Shown: positions 42,586 to 55,500 of the stretch, piece by piece
Layout: each line of letters begins with the position of its first letter
How positions within the stretch are numbered: position 1 is the stretch's first letter
Source: Styela clava
Taxonomy: Eukaryota; Chordata; Ascidiacea; Stolidobranchia; Styelidae
Reading direction: 5' to 3'
NCBI RefSeq assembly: GCF_964204865.1
Contig: NC_135258.1
Span: 16,111,001 to 16,175,000 of the forward strand
Length of the DNA stretch: 64,000 nt
Position numbers and translations under genes: made by a program
The notes under the pieces: generated by a model
Database searches by the model: none
What the model was told of the DNA's origin: nothing
Seen by the model: only the letters and a program-made list of their open reading frames with translations

Positions 42586-43060
42586 CGTTAGGACATCGAC
42601 CAATTACCACGGAAAAGCTTTTAGTACGGAAGCGAACACGGAGAAAGACCTGATTCAATGTATTTCAGGAAAAAAAAAATGGAATTCAAATTGAACTACG
42701 ACCAAGGACCGTTATCTACTTATCTGTCAAGGTTATATCTTCGGCAGAAGCTCATGATGATCAAAAAGAAAAAAACAAGAGTTATCTTGGCTGAAAAATC
42801 AGACAAGTTTTCCACGACAGGATTTTCCAGAGTTCTGCAAAAAGTTGTTAGTTTGGGATATCAGTGTAAAAAATCCGAGATGTCTGCACACTGAAGATTT
42901 TGGGTCAGTAACTGAAGTCAGGACTAAGTTAATTTTATGACTGACCATCCATCATTGGCAAATGCGAAAGCCGTTTTATCGGCGTCCATCTCCCCAAGGA
43001 TAAATATGTATATCCCATCCTTGTGACAACCACGCATGGGAGCCATCGAGAGGTGCTGAG
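42586..43060. repeat. Spacer with a SINE-tail fragment
   Basis: Bases 42956-43020, in reverse complement, contain GGATATACATATTTATCC and a CGATAAAACGGCTTT word that match the SINE copies at 50510 and 60535. No gene is supported; an open frame at 42658-42894 has no recognisable similarity. Confidence 0.45.
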
Positions 43061-43122
43061 GGTATATAAGGACTTTGGTGCTGAGTACATAAGTCTGACT
43101 TCGTGTGATGTCATTTAACGCA

Positions 43123-43335
43123 TCAGTAAATTGTTGCCGGCTCTTGCTTTGGTGTTGCCATATATGGAATGCTTCCGGGAGGCACCGTCTGTTCTAAACT
43201 GGAATATTTTCGCGACACAGAGTCGCAATAGTGTGACGTTATATAGTATAATACGATACTCAAAATACCAAATACAGATGCCATCTTATGTTTACTCATA
43301 AATTTAGTTTCCGAATTTAATATAAGTTGCTCCAT
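43123..43335 (-). CDS. Candidate small membrane protein, 70 aa, divergent from WDR1
   Basis: The frame begins 191 bp from the WDR1 start codon on the opposite strand, so the two could share a promoter. A hydrophobic segment at about residues 19-34 (ASVFGILSIVLYYITS) is followed by a polar, proline-containing tail ending KQEPATIY. This pattern resembles small single-pass mitochondrial or integral membrane proteins, but I do not recognise a family. Translation might begin at residue 14 or 18 instead. It could also be chance in promoter DNA. Confidence 0.35.
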   Translation of the reverse strand: MEQLILNSETKFMSKHKMASVFGILSIVLYYITSHYCDSVSRKYSSLEQTVPPGSIPYMATPKQEPATIY

Positions 43336-43526
43336 TTGTCGCTCACTGCCATACAGTTAGTTCTGCTGATAGGCTTAATTGTAATTTTGAAATCTCTCGG
43401 TAGCTACTGCGGTACATCGATAAGTCTGAACAAAAAACTATCAACAGGATAACGCTGCGTTTGGAACTGTGGATAATCATACGACGTCAAGTTTAATTTG
43501 TCATCCGACGTAAGAAGTTAAACATC
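43336..43526. promoter_or_regulatory. Probable WDR1 promoter and 5' UTR
   Basis: The segment directly precedes the WDR1 start. It contains two CATYMGACGT words near 43480 and 43503 but no clear TATA box. It may serve the divergent small frame as well. Confidence 0.4.
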
Positions 43527-46500
43527 ATGGCTTTAAACTTAGAATTTGGTAAGTTTGAAAAATGTTTGCAATCTGTCCTCTTCTAATCTTATGTCTGAAT
43601 GGGCAAGATCACATACAGACATAAGGAATACCTGTACCGGCCGGCACGGTAGTGAAATAACAGAATAACCACTGACTGACTGATGCATACAGGCATACTT
43701 TTGTAATGTTTCGGCAATATCACCTGGTTGAGTGGTTTATCTCTTGAGTCTTGTTTATGATGAAAGTTTTGTCAACTTTTTTATTTCAATATGATAGTAT
43801 GAACATTTTTATTAAGCCCATATCTGTTAATTTCATAAGGTGTAAGGTTTTTATCAATGTAGCAGGCCATTCATTACTGTATTAGGTTTATTTATATGCA
43901 ATAATAAGTTGGGTCTCCTGAAGTACGCTCCGTCAAGTATTTCTAGTGGGTGTAGCATAATGATTTGATTAATATAATATTCCTAACCCCCACCTAAGTA
44001 CGCCACCCAAAAATTACATCCTGTTATCCTGATAATTGTTTTTATAATTGCCTGAGCGCAGAATTTGCCAGCATTGTTTTGATTTGTTTATATGTATCTT
44101 GATTCACGCTATCACATTGTCACCAATGCCTAATCAATGTAGTTTTCATGGTTTTTAACCTTTCTCGTCACTTTATCACATTACATTACACCTACACACA
44201 TTGTCTTTGTATCGGATTGAATTGGTCCTTATTAGCTTGAGTATTTTAAAAGGAAACAACAGTCCAAAAGATTAGTACATTCGCATATTTTTTGTATTTA
44301 TTTCTGGCCTAAGCCTTGTTTAACAAAGTTGTGTTTTTTTTTGTGATTGCGTGTTGGTGAGTGGGCACATGATACTCATCTTGTTTTAAACTTTTTTAAA
44401 GGTTTTGCTCGCTCTCTGAAATTCTCTGATTTTTTTTGCTCGTATTGTCAGATTGTGGAGTTTTCAAAATAAAACTATCTATCACTGCGACGTCACAATC
44501 GTGTCATGCCGACTATGATAACTCACTAACGTCAGCGACCTCGCTCTTATCGGTATCGTTTCGACTATGTCATCTGAAAATTACATCACTGCGAACTGGC
44601 AGTGACGTAATACGGCCCTCCAAAGTCAGAAAGTATACAAATGGTATGACGAGAGAACAAGAAAAATAGCCTACTCGATTTCGGATGATTGTCTGCACAA
44701 CCATTTGTATACTTTCTGACTTTGGAGGGCCGTATTACGTCACTGCCAGTTCGCAGTGATGTAATTTTCAGATGACATAGTCAGGTGGGGGTTAGGAATG
44801 ACATATGCAAAAATTGTTAAGCCAGGCCAACTAGAAGTACTTGCGGCGTGTACTTCAGGAGACCCAATAAGTTATTTGAATTTTAATGTCAGAATACTGG
44901 AATATTTGAGACACCAGAAAAACAACAAAATTTCTTGCGGACAGGTCCACCGGTTGGAACCACTGGTCTAAAGCACAATTATATTTTTTAATCTTTTTGT
45001 TTCAGTGGAAACATTTCCACCAGTGCCAAGTTTGACTAGAGCGAAGTCATATGTTCTCGGAGGATCACCGGATGGAAAAACCTATTTGTACACAAGTCAA
45101 AAAGGAGTTATTATCAGGGATGTAGAGGTATGTTTAATTCCATGGTTGGGATATTCAGATATTACATATAACCTGTTGAAATTACATAGGCCCTACCTTA
45201 CACATATAATATATTTTACTCAAACTAAAGTCAGAGGTTCCTATATATTCTCTCAGTATGGACACCATTGTCAGCCTATGAATGATTGTGTTTTTCTATT
45301 TCTTACATGTTCCATGAGTGGTTTTTCCCAGTACTACAATTTAAAAGATTGGTCTCACAGTTCATGTAATCTTCTAAAAAATATATAGAATCAAATTAAT
45401 TATATTATTGTTTGACTAAAAGATGATATGTTGATCGTTTTGCTTCATTATCTATTGTTGGTAGGGCTGGGCAAAATATTCGAATAGCGAATCGAATATT
45501 GAATTATTCGAATGGCATTTTACTATTGGAATATCCGGTACCACGTGACCTGCAACACTTTGCTTGGACACAGAACTCGCGCCTCTCGAAATCGATCGTG
45601 AATTGCGTGAGAATTCACCTACAGCTCTCGCTGGCAGACAAAAGCGACAAATTTGAGAAATCGTTGTCTTTGCGTTGTGGTGTGATTTGCTTTCTTTTTG
45701 CGCCTAACGAATCGTTTCAATTCCCTACTTTGCAAAAACACAGACCGCGCCGGTACGTAAATTAGGTATCAGCCATTTTATGCATGGCCCGAACATAGAA
45801 GTGATTATCGAAAATTAAAAGTTGAAATTGCGTTTTCGAGAATCTATACATGAAGCTTATAAGCTATGACCAGAAAAGAAATGACAAGCCAAACTCCATT
45901 TAATGTATTTTCTATGAGCTCTTCAGTTATCCCTTCCATCTGTGACCAAGTAAGGTTTCGAAAAAGTGAACATTTTACTAGGTCATGCATGGCGGTTTGA
46001 GTGATAAAATCGTGAACGAAAGTAGATCGTAAAATCAATCATGAATTTCGATGTTACAACGCATACTGTCTCGTTTGCGAATTGTTGCACCTATTATCAT
46101 CGTAAATGATTACATTCGGTATATTTCTAACATTTTTGCACTAATAATTAGGACGTGACATTATCCAAATCGTCAAGTGAAATGGTGAATTTGCAAATTC
46201 CGTAAGTGAAATTGTGAATTACTCAGAAACTATTTCAGCTATAATGCTTGCCGGGAAATTGTTTTGTTAAAAGAAACGTTGAAACTTGAAAAAATTAATT
46301 GTAATAATTGTCTGACCCACTTTCCGACACAAAAGCACTCAAGCGCAAAATGTTTTTAGCATTAAGTCGCATATGTTAAATAAAATATCATTCAAGAAGT
46401 GCTGTTTGTTAACGTCTTCTCGTCTAATGACCACGTAGAAATTGCCTTTATTGTCGAATCATATTTTAAATCAACATTCAGGATCGATGCAATGCTTTGT

Positions 46501-49500
46501 GAGGTTTATCTTTCTGATACGAAAATAACACAGACACCATAGAAAAGCATAAGGAAGTTAATTATCGTCATAATAAATACCTACATCTTGGTAGCGTTAG
46601 TATTACCACTCGCTTAAAATTCGAACGGCAAATTTACAAAAGTTGATAAATAAGTAAGACCAAATAAGACCAAAACCAACGCAAAAAATTGGTGTAAAAT
46701 TAATTTGGGTTTCGATATCAATCCTCTATACCTATAGCTATAACAAATGTTGCCGACATGAATGCACGGGTATGCCCGAAATATAAAACTTCGACGTCCG
46801 CCAACTCTAATAAATCGTTGCAAAAAAAGTGAACTGGCGGGAATTTAGCTTACCAACTTCAGGATATCGCAATCAAAACCATCGTGGTGACAAAAACAAT
46901 CGGCGATTAGGGCGAAATTAACCAGTCAAAAACGCTTTGTTGACGATTTTTTAATGTTTTTTTTATTTTCAGGGAGTATCAACCGACAAAAAAATATTTG
47001 TTATTCGACTATTCGGTATTCGTTAAAAATATTCGAATTATTCGATTTGAAAAAAATATTCGATTTTGCCCACCCCTAATTGTTGGTAACACAAAAACTT
47101 TTCCTTTGAAATTCTAACTTTCTGCGAAGATCAAATTCCATATCTACAAATGTTACAATCAGACAATGTTCTCAAATGCAATTTTATTCCTAATTTAACA
47201 AGTATAAATATGCTATTTTGGAAAATATTATTCTGAAGGCATCTGGAATAGTAACTAACTTATTGTATTCATTTTTGCCAGTACATAGTGTAACCCACTT
47301 GGCACTTTCATACTCTGCATGACCAATATATACCGGTAGGTACTAGGTAATAAAAAGCTGTGTCATAGGATTACAGAGCTCATCATTCTGATCTCCACAC
47401 AACATGTAATAACTGAATATAACTGCACATTCATAATATTAAAAAAACAATGTTCAGAACCCCAAGAAATGTGATGTCTATTGTGAGCATGTGAAGAATG
47501 CAACTACCGCTCAATACAGTCCATCTGGAGCATATATTTGTTCCGGAGATGAGACTGGCGAAATTAGGATTTGGGAGCCAAAGCATGAAGAGAAAAAATT
47601 GAAAGTAAGTTATGGAATTTGTCACTTTTTTTCTAATTTTTCTTTTAAATAAAATTCAATTGTTACCTTTTTTTTCGGGTAGTACAGCGTTTCTCTGCTG
47701 GGAGATTTATTTTATTTTATTTTTTTGAGTAAATACAGAAATAGGACTTTATACTCTGTGTAGTTTTTCACTAATAATTTTTTAGTTATTCAGTTATATA
47801 TTTGAATATATGTTATTGTTAATACATGCATTATAAACTATTCAAATTGCGGAAAGGCCGGATTGCTGTTTTCCCGTAATGCTATCTGAGCATTTTTTAA
47901 AAGTTGTCAGGATTAAAGAGATTTAACATAGGAAAGGTAGGAATGCACAAAAAAAAAAAATTGAAAAGCACTTGAACTTGGTGGAATCTCTCTGAATGAC
48001 ATGACAATATGGTTTTATTTTGTAGTAAATTCATAAAAAAAAATTACAAACTTATTAAACACTTCATTTTGCATTTCAGAGTAAATTTCGACCGTTTGGG
48101 GGGGAAATAAGAGATATCGCATGGGGACCAGAAAGCAAAAGAGTAGCTGTAGGTGGAGACGGGAGAAATAAAAAGTATGAATTATGTGTAGCCTATATAT
48201 ATATATATTTCTTTGTTCTATTTCGTTCTTCTCAACATTCTTAAACTCTAGGACATTTGGCAGATTGTTGTAGAAGAATTTATGGATTATTGCTTTGGTG
48301 CATTTGTGTAAATATTTATTGTGAACTAAAATGTCTGAAACAAATTGAATATTCGAATCAATTTGAATTTAGTTATATTTGATATTGGAAAAAATTTTGT
48401 TTTTCAAATTAGATTAGGTCATTTGGAAATTTATATCTGACGAAAAACCAACTTATTCAACTTTTGACAATGTATAAATAGAAAATCGATGTTAATCTCA
48501 GCTATTCTGCTCTTATTTTATCATATATGTTCTAATTCCTCTGTTAATTAAATGTGAACTAATGGAGAATATATTCCAAAACAAAAACTTATTTTTGAAG
48601 TAGATTGTTTCGTTTGGGCCTTCCCTTCGGTGTCCGCCATCTTGGCTCACATACTTCGGGAGTACCAAATTTTCACCCATATTTATATTCCATTGAAAGT
48701 TGCAACCTACATTTACTTTTTTGTTTAGTTTAACCTTTAGCCCCCTTGTGAGAATTGTTTTCTTTGACACTTTGGTCCGATTTTGGTTGGATTGCGTGGA
48801 TGATAATAAATTTATTTTTTTATAATTTGTTTAGACATGCTGCTGTTATAATGTTTGATAGCGGCAACAGTCTGGGCGAAATGGATGCACTACCTGCTCG
48901 TGTAAATTCTATTAGCATGAGACCGGTACGACCCTACAGGCTTGCGACAGGAGATGATAAATTTAAGGCATCGTTTTTTCATGGACCTCCCTTCAAAATT
49001 GTATTAGACGCTAAGGTGAATTTCTATTCAAAACTTTTGTATTATTATTTGCTGGGGTACTATATTACAAAAGTCTTGAAAATTAAATTGATTTAAAGAA
49101 TTTGAATGGAGATTAGGAAGTCTAAAGTCTCCAACAGGGACTCAAAAAGCATTAAGTTGACTTAGTCTTCTCAAAAAATGGCTTGCATGCTCCAAAGTTT
49201 GTATGTACACCTAAAGTCCAGGATTCTAAGTCTCATATATTAGATGGGGACAAACCATTACTTTTAGTTTATATGAATTTTGAAATATTGAGCTGTTTGA
49301 AAAATCTTTAAGCAATTTTCATGCATGTTGTGATGAGTAATGACGAGGAGATAGAATCAGCACTTTGATTGTTTTTCTATTTCTGTGCGAGTGTGCGGTG
49401 CTTATTGTTACAGTATGAAATAGGTTGTGTTCACACGCTTTGGTATGATAAATAAAAAAATACCAAATAAAATGAGTCAGAAAAAATAAGAAGATTAGGA

Positions 49501-52500
49501 AAATAATTTATACTTTTTCCCACTTTTTGGCGAATGATTCAGTCTATTAATAGCTGAATGAATGTACGTTTTCAGAGGATGATTTTCTTTTGCACAAAAT
49601 ATTCAATTTAATTCTGCTCAACATATCATACGGCTTCGTCAACTTACGCAAAAATAAAATCATTGCTGCTCAAGAATGACACTGCAATCTGCGGACATAA
49701 AAATCTATGATCAACTTCCCGTTTATGATTTTGATTCGTATTTTTGTGATCTTGAGAAGTCTTCATTGCCATTAAAAAATACATATGCGATACAATAGCA
49801 AGGAATATTATTTATTTCAGTACAACATTATATTATGCAATTCAAGAGTCCTGCTGCACACTAACACAAATATATTTGTGTTAGTGTGCAGCAGGACTCT
49901 TGAATTGCATAGCATGGTATTTTTATTCCTGCTACAGCATCCTTGCATTACATGCATACGGATCCACTAGCGCAAAGGCATTAAGAAAGGATTGGGAGTT
50001 AGTCTCGCGCAACCTCTACTGATCGCAATATTATATTGATTGAATATATTCAACACTGGCTAGCTCATATCTATCGTAATCCGGTGATTTTAAGAAGATA
50101 TTCGATATTTCATATACCGGTAATTTAGAATGTATTCAAGTAGTGAATTATTCGTTATTGGACATCCCTTATGCTTGTATAATATGTTCAATTTGCAGGA
50201 CCATTCAGGATTCGTGAACTGTGTACGCTTTTCGCCTAATGGTCAGTATTTTGCTACTGGTTCCTCAGATAAACATGCTTACTTATATGATGGAAAGACT
50301 GGAGAGCAGGTTTGTATTTATTATAGTGATAAATATAAGAATGCAACCAGATAATCTGATCTTTCAATTTTTATATAAGCATTATAGTTTTGCTTGTCAT
50401 AACACTGCTGATTACCTTGCTTCTTATATCATGTAATACTAAGGGTTTCCTCTGCAGACTTTGAAAAAGAAAATTCCATACAGACCTTCCCTGAAAAACT
50501 CAGGACTTTAGGATAGGATTTTTATATTTTTCCAGAGGAAAAGGAAAGCCGATAAGACAGCTTAATCATTATGGTGGACCATAGCCTCTTGTGCAGTTAC
50601 CAATCCATGTTGTGTATGGGAATGGTTAGTCGATTGTTTGTTTCTGATGTTTGGACTTCATGGTGCAGCAAGCCACAACAGACCAGTTTTGCGCGGACCA
50701 CCCTATGATGGCGAGGAGTCCAACAATCCTCTTGCACATGATTATCACCCACAGAATTTGAGCCTAGGAACATGTGCCGGGTAATTAGAAGGGTACAATG
50801 GCTTGCATCAACCGCCGAGCCAAATGTAGCTTAATTATGTCTAAAAGAGTTTCAAAGCATTCAACCTGGAAAGTTTCGACTTAGCAATGAACGTTTCCTG
50901 GTACTAGGCTGTTTGCTGACCAATGCTATAAGGAATAAATATATGCCGACTCCTCAGCATTATGAGGTGGTTAGTTATGGCTATGCACCATTCAAGACCA
51001 TGCATCTGGAACTATTAGCTAGTTGCCCATTCACAATTTGGATCTGTACTGGTAAATTTTATTAATCATGATTTGCCCAAAGCTTAAAATACATCATTGT
51101 AAAATGAATTGCCAGATTATGGCATTGGAAATTCATATGTCTACTCTACTCTTCTGTAGCACCAGCCATGTCATAGGCTACTTGTTTCTATTTGCTTTGA
51201 GGAAATTGGAAAACTTCTTATTATTCAGATTGGACATTTTGGAAGCGCGACTGGGAGTCACACTGGAGGAATTTATGGTATGTCATGGAGCCCAGATAGC
51301 AAGGAGCTTTTGACAGTTTCTGGTGATAAGACTGCAAAGATATGGAATGTTGAAACAAAAGAAGAAGTTGTGTATGCTTGCTTTTTTGTTATTGAAATTA
51401 TATGCGAGGCTACAAAAGCTCACAATGCCATCGACGTATAGCCTCCATTTATAATTGTACTAAAAGGATTATTTGTTTTGGTTGACTTTCTGAGATTCTC
51501 GCTTACAATCTTCAATCTACCATGTCAGTATGCATCAATTTGCAAATATATTGTGAATACGTAGTCGGTTTTTGCTGTTGACAATGATTGCACTTGTTGG
51601 TGGCGAAAATTAATAGCTTAAAACCATTGAACAAATTTTATAATATATCTTGTTTATGTAAGATTGGAGTGCATGGAACCTAGCTTTGATCAAATTGTCT
51701 AGATATAAATTTCAAAAGTTGTTCCTAATGACTTGTTAGAGAGATGACGTTGTTTTTAGCTTGTTGCGCCTCCTTCAACCTCTGAAAATCCCTGCCGAAA
51801 ATTAGTGATGCTCGTGATAATGACTCCAGTTGGTTCCTCAATATTAACTTATTTATTTCTACTGTTTACCAATTTATTCCTATTTCACTAAATTATGTGA
51901 ATGTTTATGCATCCTTGTCCTTTATGAAATCAAAATTCATTTTCAACTTTGAGTTGTCCACTTTGTTCAGTTATGCCTTATACATATTTCAAGTTATTTT
52001 TTCTGTGAATTTTACTCTGAGATATGGAGTTGGAGTTGAATGCTTAGTTACCAGTAATTCAAATGATTTTTTGGGTTTTTGTCAGAAATTAAAAAATCCT
52101 TGATTATACTATGAAAAGAACTTGTATTATTACAGTTCGGGCATGATATTAACGTTATTTTTCTTTTGCAGGAAATTTAGTTTTGGAAAAGAAGTTACCG
52201 ACATGCAGTTGTCTTGTTTGTGGATGGGAGAACATATCTTGACAGTTTCCTTGTCAGGTATGGCACAAGAGAATATAGAAATAAATAGTAAACAAAAGTG
52301 AAAGTGTTTTATAGAATTCATTGGTAGATAAATAACAACAATGTACTTGAAAACGGTTTCATCATTTTAATTATTATGCAACTTATACAGTAACTAATAG
52401 AGTAATTCACCCACACAGGATTTCTAATATAATAAATAGGTGAGACTATTTGATATCAAGTTTAAACCCAATGAGTGCCAATTCGAATAAGACTTAGTGA

Positions 52501-55500
52501 ATCTGGTTACATTTTCTGACAACTAAACATTCTGGTTCTTCAAAATATAGGTTTTTATTTATATACCTACCTACCTGCGAAATCGTGTGTTGAAACCAGT
52601 TATCTGGACTGTTTGCAGACATTCAAATGAAAAAAATTATAATAGCCCATTGTAGTAAAAAATTTTTTATTGGTATAATAAGTATTCAGATTCGGCCATA
52701 TTGCACGTTTTTGTTTTGCAGGTGTTATCAATTATTTGGATCGAAATAATCCTGATAAGCCATCTCAAATCCTCATTGGCCACTCTAAACCTCTAGTATC
52801 GATTCAAGCAATACCTGGTGACAAAATGCGTTTTGTTAGTGGTAAGTAATAAATTTATGATACTATTATTTTTTTTTTCATTTACTGGAGGTTTTCATGG
52901 TGCTGGGCAGTATAGTACGAAGGAAGGAGGAACATTTTCAAATACTATGTAAATACAGTTGATAAACCAATACAGTTTTGTCTTAAATATTTTGGAGAAA
53001 TCAAATTGAATCATAATTTGAAACTACGTATTGGGTACTGCTATATTCAATTTTCAGAAACATATAATGCCCTTTGGAGCACTTTGCCTAAGAATTGGGA
53101 GTACATTCACCTTTGCCGCATTGTTTACTTTGCAGGAGTTTTTTTGCGGGTTCGAATGTTTGTGGACCAGTTTGCTTTCAATGGCTTGCTTCATTGTTCA
53201 TGAATATGTGGGATTGGCTGGATATCTAATTCCTATAATCAACTTGGTATGGTAACCCTATATTAAGAGGTTGCTGTTATCCATATCTTTCGGCGGTCTA
53301 ACTGGTTCTCCTCTGTTTGTCAAAAATATGCAAAATTAATATCTAAAAATAGTTCTTTCAAAAAATTTCAGGTGATAACAACGGGAAAGTTCTGAGGTGG
53401 GATGTTGAAAGTGGAGTTGCTGAATATCTGCCTGGACATGGGGAGAGTAAGGTAGGTGTGATCGTGAAAACAGTAATTTAGTTGTAGTCAAGTTTAATTT
53501 TTCTAGACAATAGAAAATTGCAACAAAACAGTAAAATAAAATGGACGCACAGTCTTATGGGTGATGGAAAGCTACGGGAATTAATTTTGATTTCTGAGCA
53601 GCAGTGTTGGGAAGATCAGGTCATTGACTCAAAGGGACTCGAGTCACCATTTATAAAATCAGTTCCTGGAGCTGTAGTCGGAGTCGAAATTTGTTCAGTC
53701 TGGAGCTAGAGCCGGAGTCAATATTATTGTCAACTCCTGGTCGTTTATTAAATGGCCAGGAGTCCGTTAGGAATATTGCCCATATTTGACTTGGTCAAAG
53801 TAGTCTCTAATATGATCCAACAAAAGATTTTCTACTTGTGACATTCTAGTTAGCTTACTCAAACTATATCTATAAAGTGGGTGGGGCGGTGCAGTGGCCT
53901 AGCGGTCGAACTGTAAGACTTAGCTACGTTGACATAGCAGATTGCCCATTTCGCGTTTGAATCCTAAGACCCCACCTTACCCAAGGTGTTATATATTGGG
54001 TGAAAATTGTCATATCGAAAAGATTCCTATTATTTCAATAAATCAGTGGCTACTAGTGTAGAGCCTAGGTCTGAGTGATAGGCTTAGATAAGAGTCAAAT
54101 AATTAAGAAAACTACTTATACAAATGGTAAAAACCCAGATGACACATTTTACTCATTTTTAATGTAGGTGATTGCGATTCTCTACGATGATGCAAATAAT
54201 GAAACCATTTCAGCAGGATGGGACGATAAATTATCTTTCTTGTCAGTATCGTGCGACTCTTCAACATCTCCCACTACTGTTGGACTTACTTCGCAACCAC
54301 TTATATTGTCGCTGGCAAAAGATAGTATAGTGATTCTCTGTCATAAATCTGTAAGTTGCTTTATACTATTGATCACTGGCTCGTATGAATTTTCTTAGTC
54401 TGTGAACTAAAATGATTGCCCCTACACGGCTAATGCTGTCTGTAATACCTATAGCTTAAAGCAGTGGTGTACGACCTACGGGCTTCATGAGGCCCACAAG
54501 GAAAATTTGTGCGACTCGCATAGAAGTGCTGATTTTGAATTTTAATTTAGATTTATCTGGTATGTGCAATTAATTCCAATCCATTATGCACCTGCGATTA
54601 CAAGAAAACCAATGTTATTAAATAAAAGAGCAGCCCGAGGTTTCATCCAGTTATTTGTATCTAGCCCTCCTGTATTAAAGGTTGCACACCCCTGGCTTGA
54701 AGCGTTAGACTTAGCTGTGTTGTCATCGCAGATTACACACCCTGAGTTCAAATATCATGCCCCCATCTCACCCAGAAGTTGATAAATTGGAAAGGTTATG
54801 TCAAACAGCTTAGAATAAAATAATAATAAGAAAAAAGCTCCTTTAGTGCAGAATTTGAATCCCTGTGGCCCGATAAACTGATATGTAGCTTGTGAGAGGA
54901 AAGCCAGTTAAATAAGTTGATATCAAGCATTCAATTGTTGATACATAGACTTGAATGGTGGAGAAAATCACACCGAACTGTTGTAAAAGACGCTATCAAG
55001 AGGGTACAGTACATATAATCAAACAATTGGTCAGCTCTCTTTACCTCTGGACATATTATGACAAAATTTTATCCACCCTTAACAATTCATTTGTTCATTG
55101 GAAAACATTTGCTTAAATTATCATTTTCCAGGTCATTCTTATGAGGAACAAGAAAATTGTATATGATGAGCCGCACCAGGAGGATTACGACAACTTCCAG
55201 CCTTCTCTGTTGGCTGCCAGTTCAGGAAATGATGTTGCCCTAGAGGCCAAGGTATTTAACATTTCATCACAGCATGTGCCACCATTTATAAACCAAGCAT
55301 TTCAAATCTAATACAAGGAAGTTTCAAGCCGGTGCTCAGTGTTTTTAGTCAAAGTTACAGACACTCAGAGATAAAAAAGATTTATTTCTGAGCAAATCAC
55401 AGTCACTCACTCAGAAGTCAAGGAGACTCTTTTCTGAGCAAAATTACGTGCACCCCCCAAAGAAAAAAGGCTCATCTTTGCGCAAAGTTAAGGGAGCTCA

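Noticed and set aside
43061..43070. TATATAAGG-like TATA box on the plus strand
   Set aside because: It lies about 460 bp before the WDR1 start, next to a SINE-tail fragment, and no transcription start can be inferred from sequence alone.
45499..45765. 88-codon frame in WDR1 intron 2
   Set aside because: It starts inside the terminal region of a non-autonomous hAT-like element and shows no similarity to a transposase.
53895..53964. Possible tRNA gene
   Set aside because: A and B boxes are present but the arms do not form a full cloverleaf, and similar diverged copies exist at 54700; it is a SINE head.
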